64,000 nucleotides of DNA from Streptomyces sp. NL15-2K (GCF_030551255.1 NZ_CP130630.1:6057501-6121500), one strand, 5' to 3'. Shown: positions 35,466 through 44,078, counted from the first letter of the stretch. The notes: generated from the sequence alone by a model not told the origin. Translations and numbers: made by a program.

Positions 35466-35641
35466 CGGAACCGCCGGTTGTACGCGGCGAGCAGGGCCAG
35501 CAGCCCGGCCAGCGCGGCGAGCATGAGCAGGAGGTCTCCCCACCCGACCGACGTGCGCGCGGTGACGACGAGCGTGACGCAGGCCGCCGCGACGAGCGTA
35601 CGGGCGGTGACGAGCAGCGCCGTACGCGTCGATTCCTTCAT
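35462..35641 (-). CDS. 59-aa single-gene membrane peptide in the sugar-uptake operon
   Basis: ATG 35641 opens a frame encoding 'MKESTRTALLVTARTLVAAA', a second hydrophobic stretch 'DLLLMLAALAGLLALLAAYN' and the basic end 'RRFR'. Two transmembrane helices are likely. The stop overlaps GTG 35465 of the GH29 gene, which shows real translational coupling, and GGAAACG precedes the start. Function unknown; it lies between permease and fucosidase genes and may be an accessory of the transporter. Confidence 0.7.
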   Translation of the reverse strand: MKESTRTALLVTARTLVAAACVTLVVTARTSVGWGDLLLMLAALAGLLALLAAYNRRFR

Positions 35642-35658
35642 GACGTTTCCTTCCGCTG

Positions 35659-35731
35659 ATGCTGCGATGCTGCGATGCTGCGATGCTGCGATGCCGGGAT
35701 GCCGGGATGCCGGGATGCCGGGATGCCGCGG
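35659..35731 (-). repeat. 8-bp tandem repeat between permease and peptide genes
   Basis: Four to five copies of GATGCTGC are followed by four copies of GATGCCGG (plus strand), nine units in all. It lies in the short intergenic gap of the sugar operon, just downstream of the MalG-type permease stop. Length variation here would change operon spacing. Confidence 0.85.
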
Positions 35732-35739
35732 GGGTGAGG

Positions 35740-36621
35740 TCAGCCCTTCACTCCGCCGGATGCCATGCCCTCGATGAGCCGGCGCTGGATGACCGCGTAG
35801 ACCAGGAGAACGGGCACGATGACGATGACCATGCCGGCGTAGAGGCGCCCGTAGTCGGCCGCCGCCTTCTGAGCGGTGAACAGGTTGAGCAGGCCGACCT
35901 GCAGCGTCTTGCCCTCGCCGGGGAGCAGGGTGAGCGCGATGATGAAGTCGTTCCAGTAGGCGAGGAAGTTGAACAGGATCACGGTGGTGACCGCCGGCCG
36001 CGCCATCGGAAGCATGACCTGGGTCATGATCCGGAAGCGGGACGCCCCGTCGAGTGCGGCGGCCTCCTCGTACTCGACCGGGATCGACCGGAAGTACGCG
36101 GTGAGCAGGTAGATGGTGAACGGGATCGACGTGGCCGCGTAGACGAGCGACAGGACCGAGGGGTTGTCGATGAAGAACCCGCCGGGAAAGACGTCGACGA
36201 GCGCGCGGTCCCAGTCGACGAGCATGAGGAAGATCGGTACGACGATGTAGTTGACGTTGACGAAGAGACCGGCCAGGAGCGCGGTCTCCACGACACGGCG
36301 GCCGCGGAACTCGTACCGGGCGATGACGTAGGCCGCCGGCACGGAGACCGCCAGGACGAACACCAGCCCGAGCACCGTGACGAACACCGAGGTCAGGAAG
36401 TACTGACCCATGTGCGCGGTGACGAACGCGTCGACGTAGTTCTGGAAGTGCAGGCCCTTCGGCAGCGTCCAGGGGCTGCCGAAGAACTCGCTCTTCTGTT
36501 TGAGCGAGGCGAGCAGCACCCAGGCGACCGGCACCGCGATGGCGAGCGCGAGGGCGACGACGAGGGCGTAGGTGAGCACCCGGCCCGTGCGGGGGCGGGA
36601 CGACGAGTTGATCGTGGTCAT
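35740..36621 (-). CDS. Sugar ABC transporter permease (MalG-type)
   Basis: A 293-aa protein with six predicted transmembrane helices and the EAA loop 'EYEEAAALDGASRFRIMTQV'. ATG 36621 follows GAGGACG; a TTG at 36636 lacks such a site. It pairs with the MalF-type permease upstream to form the import channel. No ATP-binding gene occurs in the cluster, so a shared ATPase (MsiK-like) must energise it. Confidence 0.92.
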   Translation of the reverse strand: MTTINSSSRPRTGRVLTYALVVALALAIAVPVAWVLLASLKQKSEFFGSPWTLPKGLHFQNYVDAFVTAHMGQYFLTSVFVTVLGLVFVLAVSVPAAYVIARYEFRGRRVVETALLAGLFVNVNYIVVPIFLMLVDWDRALVDVFPGGFFIDNPSVLSLVYAATSIPFTIYLLTAYFRSIPVEYEEAAALDGASRFRIMTQVMLPMARPAVTTVILFNFLAYWNDFIIALTLLPGEGKTLQVGLLNLFTAQKAAADYGRLYAGMVIVIVPVLLVYAVIQRRLIEGMASGGVKG

Positions 36622-36640
36622 GATGTCCGTCCTCAAGGAG

Positions 36641-36688
36641 CTCTCAGAACTCTCAGAGCTCTCAGAACTGTCAGAACTGTCAGAACTG
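36641..36688 (-). repeat. 9-bp tandem repeat spanning the permease junction
   Basis: Five copies of CT(C/G)TCAGA(A/G) in tandem (plus strand) fill the gap between the two permease genes. The last copies contain the stop codon of the MalF-type gene (TCA at 36680-36682). It is the second microsatellite-like repeat in this operon. Confidence 0.85.
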
Positions 36689-37669
36689 GAGGGGCTCGCG
36701 CCGCGTCGCCCGGCTCACCAGGAGCGACACGAGGAACGAGAACGCGAAGATGACGACACCGATGGCCATGCCGTAGCCGTACGACGAGTTCGTGTACGCC
36801 TGCTTGTACATGTAGTTCAGCAGGACATCGGAGGAGCCGTCGGGCCCGCCGCCCGTCATCGCGCGGACCAGGACGAAGCTGAGGTTGACGGCGCTCATGA
36901 TGAAGAACGTCAGCGTGGTGCGCAGGCTCTGCCAGATGAGCGGCAGCGTGATGGCGAAGAACTGCCGGGTGGGGGAGGCGCCGTCGAGCGCGCTCGCCTC
37001 GTAGAGCTCCTCCGGGATGCTCGACATGCTCGCCATGTAGAGGACCATGTAGTAGCCCAGCGACTGCCAGACCATCGCGGTCGCGACGGAGTAGACCACG
37101 ATTTTCTGGTCGCCGAGCCAGACCTGTTGCAGGCCGTCGAGCGACAGCAGCCGGAGCGTGCCGTTGAGCAGACCGTTCTCCTGGTCGTACACGGCGGAGA
37201 AGACCGCCGCGATCACGACCACCGAGAGCACGTTCGGGATGTAGAGGATGAACCGGTACAGGTTCCGTGCGCGCAGCCGTTGCCGGGTCATGATCGCGGC
37301 GAGGAACAGGCCCATGCCCATGGTCACGACGGTGACCACGACCAGGAGCGCGACCGTGTTCTGGAACGCGCGCACGAACTGCTGGTCGTCGAGGAGGCGG
37401 CTGAAGTTGTCGAGCCCCACGAAGCGCATGTCCGGGGAGAAGCCGCTCCAGGTGTAGAGGGACATCCGGAACACGTTCAGGGTCGGGACGATCATGAACA
37501 CCGCGAAGAGCACCAGCGCGGGAAGCAGGCAGGCGAGTACGAAGCCGGTGTTGCCGCGCCGGCGGGCCGGGGCCCGGGCGCCGCGCCGGCGCCGGGAGCG
37601 CCCGGTGGGCGGCGCCGGTTCGGATGTGCGGTTCGTGGAGCCTGGGGGTGGGCTGGAGAGGGTCGTCAC
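36680..37669 (-). CDS. Sugar ABC transporter permease (MalF-type)
   Basis: A 329-aa protein: a basic N-terminus (RRRRGARAPARRR), six transmembrane helices, and the EAA loop 'EELYEASALDGASPTRQFFA'. GTG 37669 is the start. It lies 121 nt downstream of the solute-binding gene, separated by a very stable hairpin, which typically makes the binding protein more abundant than the permeases. Specificity is not readable; context suggests galacto- or fuco-oligosaccharides. Confidence 0.92.
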   Translation of the reverse strand: MTTLSSPPPGSTNRTSEPAPPTGRSRRRRGARAPARRRGNTGFVLACLLPALVLFAVFMIVPTLNVFRMSLYTWSGFSPDMRFVGLDNFSRLLDDQQFVRAFQNTVALLVVVTVVTMGMGLFLAAIMTRQRLRARNLYRFILYIPNVLSVVVIAAVFSAVYDQENGLLNGTLRLLSLDGLQQVWLGDQKIVVYSVATAMVWQSLGYYMVLYMASMSSIPEELYEASALDGASPTRQFFAITLPLIWQSLRTTLTFFIMSAVNLSFVLVRAMTGGGPDGSSDVLLNYMYKQAYTNSSYGYGMAIGVVIFAFSFLVSLLVSRATRREPLQF

Positions 37670-37750
37670 CGTGCCGGTCCTTGGGTCTCGTACGAAGCAG
37701 TCCTGGGTGAGCGGGGGAGGGGCTCCCGGGTCTCACAGGCCTTGGATGCG

Positions 37751-37786
37751 CCGGCGGCGGCCCGGGCCGTCCCGGGCCGCCGCCGG
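37751..37786 (-). terminator. Strong intercistronic hairpin after the solute-binding gene
   Basis: A perfect 16-bp stem (CCGGCGGCGGCCCGGG and its complement) closes on a CCGT loop, directly after the lipoprotein stop. It probably stabilises the upstream mRNA and partly terminates before the permeases. Confidence 0.75.
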
Positions 37787-37790
37787 GCGG

Positions 37791-39113
37791 TCAGTCGCCC
37801 GCCTGGCGCAGCTTCTCGCTGGCGTCGTTCAGCGCGGCCTGCCACTTGTCCTCGGTGGTGTCGCCGCTGATGATGCTGTTGGCGGTGTCGAAGAGCGTGG
37901 CCTTGATGTCGACGCCCTCGACGGGGGCGGTGGAGGCGAACCCGCCGACGAGCGCGGACACCGACGGGTCCTCGTACACCTTGTAGAACTCGGCGTTCTC
38001 CCCGGACAGGCTGCTCGCGATGGACTCGATCGGCTGGATCGCGTTCGACTTGGCGAAGGTCTTCGCCGCCTCGTCGGAGTACAGGTACGCGATGAAGTCC
38101 TTCGCCGCGTCCTTGTTCTTGGCGGCGCTGGGGACCCAGACCGACTCGACCGAGGTCGTGATGTAGCGCTTGCTGCCCGCGGTGACCGCCGGCAGCGGCG
38201 TCAGACCCCACTTGAAGCCCTTCGCGCGGGGAGCCTGCGCCATCTCGCCGACGATCCAGGTGCCGTTCGGCATGAACAGCGCCTTGTTGTCGAGGATCAG
38301 CTGCTGGTTCTTGGTGAAGTCCTGCTCGTTGGCGTAGCCGACGGTGGCCGGTGCGGCGTAGCCCAGCAGCTTGGTGGTGATGTCGAGCGCCTTGCGGGCG
38401 TTCGGCGTCTTCCAGACGTCCTTCTTGTACGTCATGACGTCGGTGTAGAACTGCTCCCCGCCGACGTCGGCGAGGAGCGCGAAGAAGAACGAGTCGAGGT
38501 ACCCGGCGGTCGGGTAGGTGAACAGCGGTATGCCCTGCTTCTTGGCCATGTCGCCGAGCGCGAACATCTCGTCCCAGGTGGCCGGGACCTTCCAGCCCTT
38601 CTGCTTGAACAGGCCCTGGTTGAAGAAGAGTCCGGTCGGCGCGTAGTACATCGGCATGAGGTACGTCTGATCGTTGCCGTAGGGGTTGGTGTTGAGGTTG
38701 CCGACGATGTTCTTGGTGAGCTTGTCCCCCACGGTCTTGTTCTCGCCGGGGATCTTCGCCTTGAGCACCGGTGTGAGGTCCTCCAGGCCCTTGTCCTTGA
38801 TCAGGGTCTCGGTGAGGCCGGCCTTACGGCCCTGACCGAGCACCACGACGTCCGGGTACCGTCCCGCCTTCATGTTCGGGGTGATCTCGTCTTCGATGCT
38901 CTTCGAGATCTGCAACTGGACGTCGATATCGGGGTGCGAGGCCTCGTACTGCTTGATGACCTGCGTGTACATACCCCGGCCGTAGCCGCCTTCGAGGGCG
39001 GCGACCTTGAGGGTCGTCTTGCCGGAGTCCGAGCTGCTCCCGCCGGCCGAGCAGCCGGCGAGCAGTCCGAGCACCGTGGCGGCGGCGCCCGCGAGGACGA
39101 GCGATCTCCTCAT
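37791..39113 (-). CDS. Sugar ABC transporter solute-binding lipoprotein
   Basis: A 440-aa family-1 extracellular binding protein. The start ATG 39113 follows AAGGA. The signal peptide has a lipobox LLAGC with Cys near residue 21, followed by a Ser/Gly linker. The body shows 'YGRGMYTQVIKQYEASHPDI' and 'FMPNGTWIVGEM'. It is the first gene of the operon, and an operator of the local LacI regulator lies 140-161 nt upstream of its start. Confidence 0.92.
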   Translation of the reverse strand: MRRSLVLAGAAATVLGLLAGCSAGGSSSDSGKTTLKVAALEGGYGRGMYTQVIKQYEASHPDIDVQLQISKSIEDEITPNMKAGRYPDVVVLGQGRKAGLTETLIKDKGLEDLTPVLKAKIPGENKTVGDKLTKNIVGNLNTNPYGNDQTYLMPMYYAPTGLFFNQGLFKQKGWKVPATWDEMFALGDMAKKQGIPLFTYPTAGYLDSFFFALLADVGGEQFYTDVMTYKKDVWKTPNARKALDITTKLLGYAAPATVGYANEQDFTKNQQLILDNKALFMPNGTWIVGEMAQAPRAKGFKWGLTPLPAVTAGSKRYITTSVESVWVPSAAKNKDAAKDFIAYLYSDEAAKTFAKSNAIQPIESIASSLSGENAEFYKVYEDPSVSALVGGFASTAPVEGVDIKATLFDTANSIISGDTTEDKWQAALNDASEKLRQAGD

Positions 39114-39252
39114 GTGGGGTCCTTCCCGTGGACAGTTGCCCACCTTGCTGCGAGCGGAGGAAAACAAATCCGGGGGCCGGCCTCCAGGGAGGCCACGCCG
39201 TCGTGACGCCGCGCCACCGCGCCCGAGATCCGGATCACTGGGGATCCGGTCT

Positions 39253-39274
39253 TGTTACGATGGCATCGATAACA
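39253..39274. promoter_or_regulatory. LacI-family operator upstream of the solute-binding gene
   Basis: A 22-nt near-palindrome with outer halves TGTTACGAT and ATCGATAACA. An almost identical site lies at 40496-40518. The rest of 39114-39415 is promoter DNA without a gene. LacI binding is inferred from position and symmetry. Confidence 0.75.
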
Positions 39275-39415
39275 TGGAGCCTTACGGTGGCACCGATCCA
39301 CATGAAGGCGCAAGAGGCCCACAAGAGCCATTTGAAACGAACGGCCGAGCTGAAACTCAGTCAGCCCGGGGCCGACCCCCCAGGCCCTGTCGTCACCGAA
39401 CGGGCGACCCGGGAC

Positions 39416-40435
39416 TCAGAGGGAGCGCGGCGGTGCCGTCGAGGCGCGTACCGACAGTGACGCGGTGACGACGGATTCGTCGACGTCCGCGTCGTCGCCC
39501 TGCAGCAGCAGGGACACGGCCGCGGCGCCGTAGCGGTAGAAGTCCTGCCGCACGGTCGTCAGCGGCGGAAAGCAGTAGGCCGCCAGGGCGATGTCGTCGA
39601 CGCTCACGATCGACACGTCGTCGGGCACCGACCGGCCGCGCTCGCGCAGGGCGCGGATCACCCCGAAGGCCATCTCGTCGCTGGCGGCGAAGACCGCGGT
39701 GACCTCCGGGATCATCGCGATGATCTGCCCCTGCCGGTGTCCCGAGTCGGGCGACCAGTCGCCTTCGAGGGGCGGCGGCGCCTCGATGCCGGCCGCGGCC
39801 AGGCACTCCTGCCAGCCCTGCCGCCGCTGGCGCGCCTCGATCCATTCGTCGGGGCCGGAGATGTGCCAGACCTGCCTGTGCCCCAGGTCGAGCAGGTGCT
39901 GCGTGGCGACACGGCCCGCCTCCTGCTGGTCGATCCCGAGCACCCGGGCGCCCGCCGTCCGCGAGCCGTCGAGGGTGACGGTCGGGATGTCGCGGGTGAT
40001 GTCCTCCATCTTCGGCGTCACGGAGATGAGCGGTACGGCGATGACGAAGCCGTCGACGCCCTGGTCGGCGAGCTTGGACAGGGCCCGCTCCATCAGGCCG
40101 GTGTCGAGCGCGGCGATGGTCGCGATGTTCACCGCGTACCCGGCCTCCCCGGCGGCCGCCTCGACACCGGCGGTCACCGCCGAGCGCGAGTAGTACCCGC
40201 CGGACGCCAGCAGTACGAGCCCGAGGGTGTGGCTGCGCCCGGAGGAGAGCGCCCGGGCGGCGCTGTTGAACCGGTAGCCGACCTGTTCCACGGCGGCGAG
40301 CACGCGCCTCTTGGTCTCGGGGTTGACGTTGGGCGAGCCGCGCAGCGCACGCGAGACGGTCTGCGCCGACACCCCGGCGGTCCGCGCCACGTCCGTCATG
40401 GTCGGCTGCCCCGGCCTCGCGGTGCCCTCGCTCAT
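39416..40435 (-). CDS. LacI-family transcriptional regulator of the glycan cluster
   Basis: A 339-aa protein from ATG 40435 (GAGAGGAG upstream). The DNA-binding domain reads 'TMTDVARTAGVSAQTVSRAL' with the hinge 'AARALSSGRSHTLGLV', and the sugar-binding domain has 'AVFAASDEMAFGVIRALRER'. It is divergent from the GH35 gene, with an operator between them, and its own 3' end lies near the solute-binding promoter operator. An oligosaccharide from the imported glycan should be the inducer. The upstream 39-codon extension overlaps the operator and is not used. Confidence 0.9.
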   Translation of the reverse strand: MSEGTARPGQPTMTDVARTAGVSAQTVSRALRGSPNVNPETKRRVLAAVEQVGYRFNSAARALSSGRSHTLGLVLLASGGYYSRSAVTAGVEAAAGEAGYAVNIATIAALDTGLMERALSKLADQGVDGFVIAVPLISVTPKMEDITRDIPTVTLDGSRTAGARVLGIDQQEAGRVATQHLLDLGHRQVWHISGPDEWIEARQRRQGWQECLAAAGIEAPPPLEGDWSPDSGHRQGQIIAMIPEVTAVFAASDEMAFGVIRALRERGRSVPDDVSIVSVDDIALAAYCFPPLTTVRQDFYRYGAAAVSLLLQGDDADVDESVVTASLSVRASTAPPRSL

Positions 40436-40495
40436 GGCGCTCCTCTCCCGCGGCCGGCCCGCGACGTTCGTCATCCACCAGATCATATCGAAGCC

Positions 40496-40518
40496 TGTTA
40501 CGCATGGCATCGATAACA
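40496..40518. promoter_or_regulatory. LacI-family operator between lacI and the GH35 gene
   Basis: TGTTACGC, ATGGC, ATCGATAACA: the same palindrome as at 39253-39274 with one extra base in the centre. It ends 12 nt before the GH35 GTG, so bound repressor would block that promoter and probably lacI itself. Confidence 0.78.
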
Positions 40519-40530
40519 TAGGCTCGTATC

Positions 40531-42372
40531 GTGACTGAGCCCCCCGCGACACACATCTCTGTGGCCCCCACCGCGACCGATGCGCAGGCCGGCGCCGCCA
40601 CCAGCGCGCTCGGCTGGAGCGGGGGCCGCCTGTACCGGCACGGCGTCCCCCACCGCATCCTGTCCGGGGCGCTGCACTACTTCCGCGTCCACCCCGACCT
40701 CTGGCGGGACCGGATCCGCCGGCTCGCCGACCTCGGGGTCAACACGGTCGACACCTACGTGGCCTGGAACTTCCATCAGTCCCACGAGGACGAGGCGCCG
40801 CGCTTCGACGGCTGGCGGGACGTCGAGCGGTTCATCCGCACGGTGGGCGAGGAGGGCCTCGACGTCATCGTCCGGCCCGGCCCGTACATCTGCGCGGAGT
40901 GGTCCAACGGCGGCCTGCCCAGCTGGCTCACCGGCCGGGACGTCGCGCTGCGCAGCTCGGATCCGGCGTTCACCTCCGCCGTCGGCCGCTGGTTCGACGA
41001 CCTCGTCCCGCGCATCGCCGCGCTCCAGGCGTCGGAGGGCGGGCCGGTCGTGGCGGTGCAGGTGGAGAACGAATTCGGCAGTTACGGCGACGACCACGCC
41101 TACCTGTGCTGGAACCGCCAGGCCCTGTCCACCCGGGGCATCCGGGAGCTGCTCTTCACCGCCGACGGACCCACCGAGCTCATGCTGGACGGCGGCACCC
41201 TGCCCGGGACCCTGACGGCCGTCACCCTGGGCTCCAAGCCCGACGCCGCCCGGCAACTCCTCGCCACGCGGCGACCGGACGAACCGTTCGTGGTCGCCGA
41301 GTTCTGGAACGGCTGGTTCGACCACTGGGGCAAACGGCACCACGTCCGCGGGGTGGACAGCGCGGTACGCACACTCCGCGGCATCATCGCCGACGGCGGC
41401 AGCGTGAGCATCTACATGGCACACGGCGGCACCAACTTCGGGCTCTGGGCGGGCGCCAACGACCACGAGGGCCCACTCCAGCCGGTCGTGACCAGCTACG
41501 ACTCCGACGCGCCGATCGCCGAGGACGGCAGCCTCACCGACAAGTTCTTCGCCGTACGCGAGGCCCTCGGCGCACGCGGCCCCCTCCGCTCACCCCCACG
41601 CCTGCCGACGCTCCCCCCGACCCGCGTCCCGCTCACCCACCGCGCCGACCTGCTCACCGGCCTCCGCGCCGTGCCGGCCCCGACCTCGACCGCCCCGCGC
41701 CCCGCCTCCTTCGAACAACTCGGGCTCGACGCGGGCATGGTCCTGCACACCGCGCACCCGCGCGTCCCGGCCGGCGAGCACCGACTCCTCCTCACCGACG
41801 TACGCGACCGTGCCCTGGTCTTCGCCGACGGCACGTGGCTGGGCGTCGCCGACCCCGACTCCCCGGAACTCCCCGTCCACGGAACCGGCGACGTCGTACG
41901 ACTGGAGATCCTGGTCGAGAACCTCGGCCGGGTGAACTACGGCCCGGGCATCGGCCGGCACAAGGGCCTGCTCGGCCCCGTCCTCGTCGACCGGCGCATC
42001 GTGCAGGGCTGGGACAGCACACCGGTCGCGCTGCAGGAGTGGTCCGCCACGGAGCTGGCCGACGCGGTCACCTCGGGTCCCGCGACCACACACACCGGCT
42101 TCGCCGTAGCGACGTTCCACGTCGACGCCCCCGCGGACACCTTCCTCGCGCTGCCGGGATCGGGCCGCGGCCTGGTCTGGGTCAACGGGTTCCTGCTCGG
42201 CCGTTACTGGGAGATCGGCCCGCAGATCACGCTGTACTGCCCGGCACCACTGCTGCGCGTCGGCGAGAACACCGTGACGGTTCTCGAACTGGAACGGCTC
42301 GGGGGAATCCTGGAGTTGCGGGACCGTCCTGAGCTGGGGCCGCCGGAGGAGTATGTGGAGGAGTTCGGCTGA
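40531..42372 (+). CDS. GH35 beta-galactosidase
   Basis: A 613-aa GH35 enzyme. Motifs are 'ILSGALHYFRVHPDLWRDRI', 'RPGPYICAEWSNGGLPSWL', 'VENEFGSYG' (acid/base E181) and 'VVAEFWNGWFDHWG' (nucleophile E257), followed by beta-sandwich domains and a C-terminal 'FLLGRYWEIGPQ'. There is no signal peptide, so it acts in the cytoplasm. GTG 40531 has no clear Shine-Dalgarno sequence and is only 12 nt from the operator. The transcript may therefore be leaderless. Confidence 0.93.
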   Translation: MTEPPATHISVAPTATDAQAGAATSALGWSGGRLYRHGVPHRILSGALHYFRVHPDLWRDRIRRLADLGVNTVDTYVAWNFHQSHEDEAPRFDGWRDVERFIRTVGEEGLDVIVRPGPYICAEWSNGGLPSWLTGRDVALRSSDPAFTSAVGRWFDDLVPRIAALQASEGGPVVAVQVENEFGSYGDDHAYLCWNRQALSTRGIRELLFTADGPTELMLDGGTLPGTLTAVTLGSKPDAARQLLATRRPDEPFVVAEFWNGWFDHWGKRHHVRGVDSAVRTLRGIIADGGSVSIYMAHGGTNFGLWAGANDHEGPLQPVVTSYDSDAPIAEDGSLTDKFFAVREALGARGPLRSPPRLPTLPPTRVPLTHRADLLTGLRAVPAPTSTAPRPASFEQLGLDAGMVLHTAHPRVPAGEHRLLLTDVRDRALVFADGTWLGVADPDSPELPVHGTGDVVRLEILVENLGRVNYGPGIGRHKGLLGPVLVDRRIVQGWDSTPVALQEWSATELADAVTSGPATTHTGFAVATFHVDAPADTFLALPGSGRGLVWVNGFLLGRYWEIGPQITLYCPAPLLRVGENTVTVLELERLGGILELRDRPELGPPEEYVEEFG

Positions 42373-42452
42373 CGGCGTCCGCGACGCGCACGATACGCAC
42401 GACGCGCCGGTTGCGGCTGGTTGTGATGCACTGGCTGTATGGGAGGTGTGCC

Positions 42453-42854
42453 ATGTCTGGTCGCGCTGGCAAGACCCGTAACATCTTTCTCGTTTGGCTG
42501 ATCTGGCCGCTGATCACGCTCGGCATTTACCACCTGGTCTGGTATTACAAAGTGAACCGCGAAGCTCGGGACTTCGATCAGCGGATCGAGGTCAATCCGG
42601 TGATGGCTCTTCTGGCCCTCACTGTGGGATGGCTCGTGATCATTCCCCCCTTCGTTTCGGTCTACAACACCGGTGTGCGCATTGCCCGGATGCAGCAGTC
42701 GGCCGGGATGCAGCGGAACTGCAATCCCTGGATCGGGGTCATCCTCATGATCGTCGCCGGTCTGTACCCGCTCTACTACCAACACGAGCTGAACCAGATC
42801 TGGGCCCACTATCAGCTCCCAGCAGAGGGTGAGCAGGTGCCTCTCGCGGCTTGA
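42453..42854 (+). CDS. DUF4234-family membrane protein
   Basis: A 133-aa protein from ATG 42453, 7 nt after GGGAGGTG. It has three to four hydrophobic segments: 'NIFLVWLIWPLITLGIYHLV', 'LLALTVGWLVIIPPFVSVYN' and 'WIGVILMIVAGLYPLYYQHE'. The opening pattern 'R...LxWLIWPLITLGIYxLVWYYKxNREAR' is typical of DUF4234. Function unknown. A strong terminator follows at 42999. Confidence 0.8.
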   Translation: MSGRAGKTRNIFLVWLIWPLITLGIYHLVWYYKVNREARDFDQRIEVNPVMALLALTVGWLVIIPPFVSVYNTGVRIARMQQSAGMQRNCNPWIGVILMIVAGLYPLYYQHELNQIWAHYQLPAEGEQVPLAA

Positions 42855-42998
42855 CGTGTGCGGAGGTGGGCGAATCGTTGAGTCGGATCCATTCCCCTTT
42901 CCCTTCCGTCCCTGGCGGAACTCCCGTCCTCGCACAAAAAGGCGAGCAAGTCGAAATTCCGTCTTCTACTTCCAGATCCTGGATCCCCGCCGGAAATT

Positions 42999-43038
42999 GA
43001 AGGGGTCCCACTGGAAGTACCGTCAGTGGGACCCCTTC
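42999..43038 (+). terminator. Strong terminator after the DUF4234 gene
   Basis: A perfect 15-bp stem (GAAGGGGTCCCACTG and complement) with a 10-nt loop, 145 nt after the DUF4234 stop and 70 nt before the ECF41 start. Confidence 0.8.
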
Positions 43039-43106
43039 ATCACCATCGAAAATCCCTGACGGTCATCAGGTGAGGGTCCGGGCATGCCCCGGCTAGGATC
43101 CGGACC

Positions 43107-44054
43107 ATGACCCTGACCACGAACGACGTGGACCGGTTCGAGGCCTCCAGGCCCCGCCTGGAGGCCATCGCCTACCGCCTCCTCGGCTCCGCGAGCGAGG
43201 CGGAGGACGCCGTGCAGGAGACGTTCCTGCGCTGGCAGGCCGCCGACGTCGACCACATCGAGGTCCCCGAGGCCTGGCTGACGAAGGTTCTGACCAACCT
43301 GTGCCTCAACCAGCTCACCTCGGCCCGTGCGCGGCGCGAGACCTATGTGGGCCAGTGGCTCCCCGAGCCGCTGCTCGCCGGGGACCCGATGCTCGGCCCG
43401 GCCGACACCGCCGAACAGCGCGAATCGGTCTCGTACGCGGTCCTCGTCCTCCTGGAGCGCCTCTCGCCCAACGAGCGGGCGGTGTACGTGCTGCGGGAGG
43501 CCTTCGACTACCCGCACCGGGAGATCGCCGAGATCCTCGACATCACCGAGGCCGCCAGCCAGCAGATCTTCCACCGCGCCAAGAAGCACGTCGCGGACGG
43601 CAAGGCCCGCACCGAGATCGACAAGGCCGCCGCCCGGCGGATCGTCGAGGAGTTCCTCGCGGCCGCCACCAGCGGCCGGACCGAGCCGCTCGTGCGGCTG
43701 CTCACCCAGGACGCCATCTCGATCGGCGACGGTGGCGGGAAGGTCCCGGCCCGCGCCAAGGCGTTCGAGGGCGCTCTCGCGGTCGCGAAGTTCATGCGGG
43801 GTCTGTTCAAACCCGGCAACAAGGCCAGGCGCAACCTGGTCGGCGGCTCGCCCGATGTCTACGCGACGACCGCAAACGGCGACCCCGCCCTCGTGGTGGT
43901 CCTCGACGGCCGGGTCATCGGCGTCATGTGCCTGGAGGTCACCGCCAAGGGCATCGCCGCGTTCCGCAGCCAGGTCAACCCCGACAAGCTCGAACGTGTG
44001 ACCGAACGGTGGGCGGCCGCCGACCGCGGTGAACCCCTGCTCCGCGCCTTCTGA
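43107..44054 (+). CDS. ECF41-type RNA polymerase sigma factor with SnoaL-like C-terminus
   Basis: A 315-aa protein. Sigma-2 ('AYRLLGSASEAEDAVQETFL') and sigma-4 ('LSPNERAVYVLREAFDYPHR') are joined by a linker with 'WLPEPL', the signature of ECF41 factors. The C-terminal roughly 130 residues form a SnoaL/NTF2-like domain with 'NPDKLERV', which in ECF41 acts as a fused regulator instead of an anti-sigma factor. The neighbouring FAD oxidoreductase is the usual target gene class for this group. Confidence 0.92.
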   Translation: MTLTTNDVDRFEASRPRLEAIAYRLLGSASEAEDAVQETFLRWQAADVDHIEVPEAWLTKVLTNLCLNQLTSARARRETYVGQWLPEPLLAGDPMLGPADTAEQRESVSYAVLVLLERLSPNERAVYVLREAFDYPHREIAEILDITEAASQQIFHRAKKHVADGKARTEIDKAAARRIVEEFLAAATSGRTEPLVRLLTQDAISIGDGGGKVPARAKAFEGALAVAKFMRGLFKPGNKARRNLVGGSPDVYATTANGDPALVVVLDGRVIGVMCLEVTAKGIAAFRSQVNPDKLERVTERWAAADRGEPLLRAF

Positions 44055-44058
44055 CCCT

Positions 44059-44078
44059 GATGTGAGGTGCTTCACATC
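44059..44078. promoter_or_regulatory. CRP-type palindrome upstream of the oxidoreductase gene
   Basis: GATGTGA-GGTGCT-TCACATC is a perfect 7-bp inverted repeat that includes TGTGA-N6-TCACA, the CRP/FNR-family consensus. It starts 5 nt after the sigma-factor stop and lies about 70-90 nt upstream of the oxidoreductase ATG. Which regulator binds is unknown. Confidence 0.55.

Noticed and set aside
34152..35777. 541-codon plus-strand frame opposite GH29
   Set aside because: The minus strand has clear GH29 motifs and coupled overlaps; the plus frame is a shadow.
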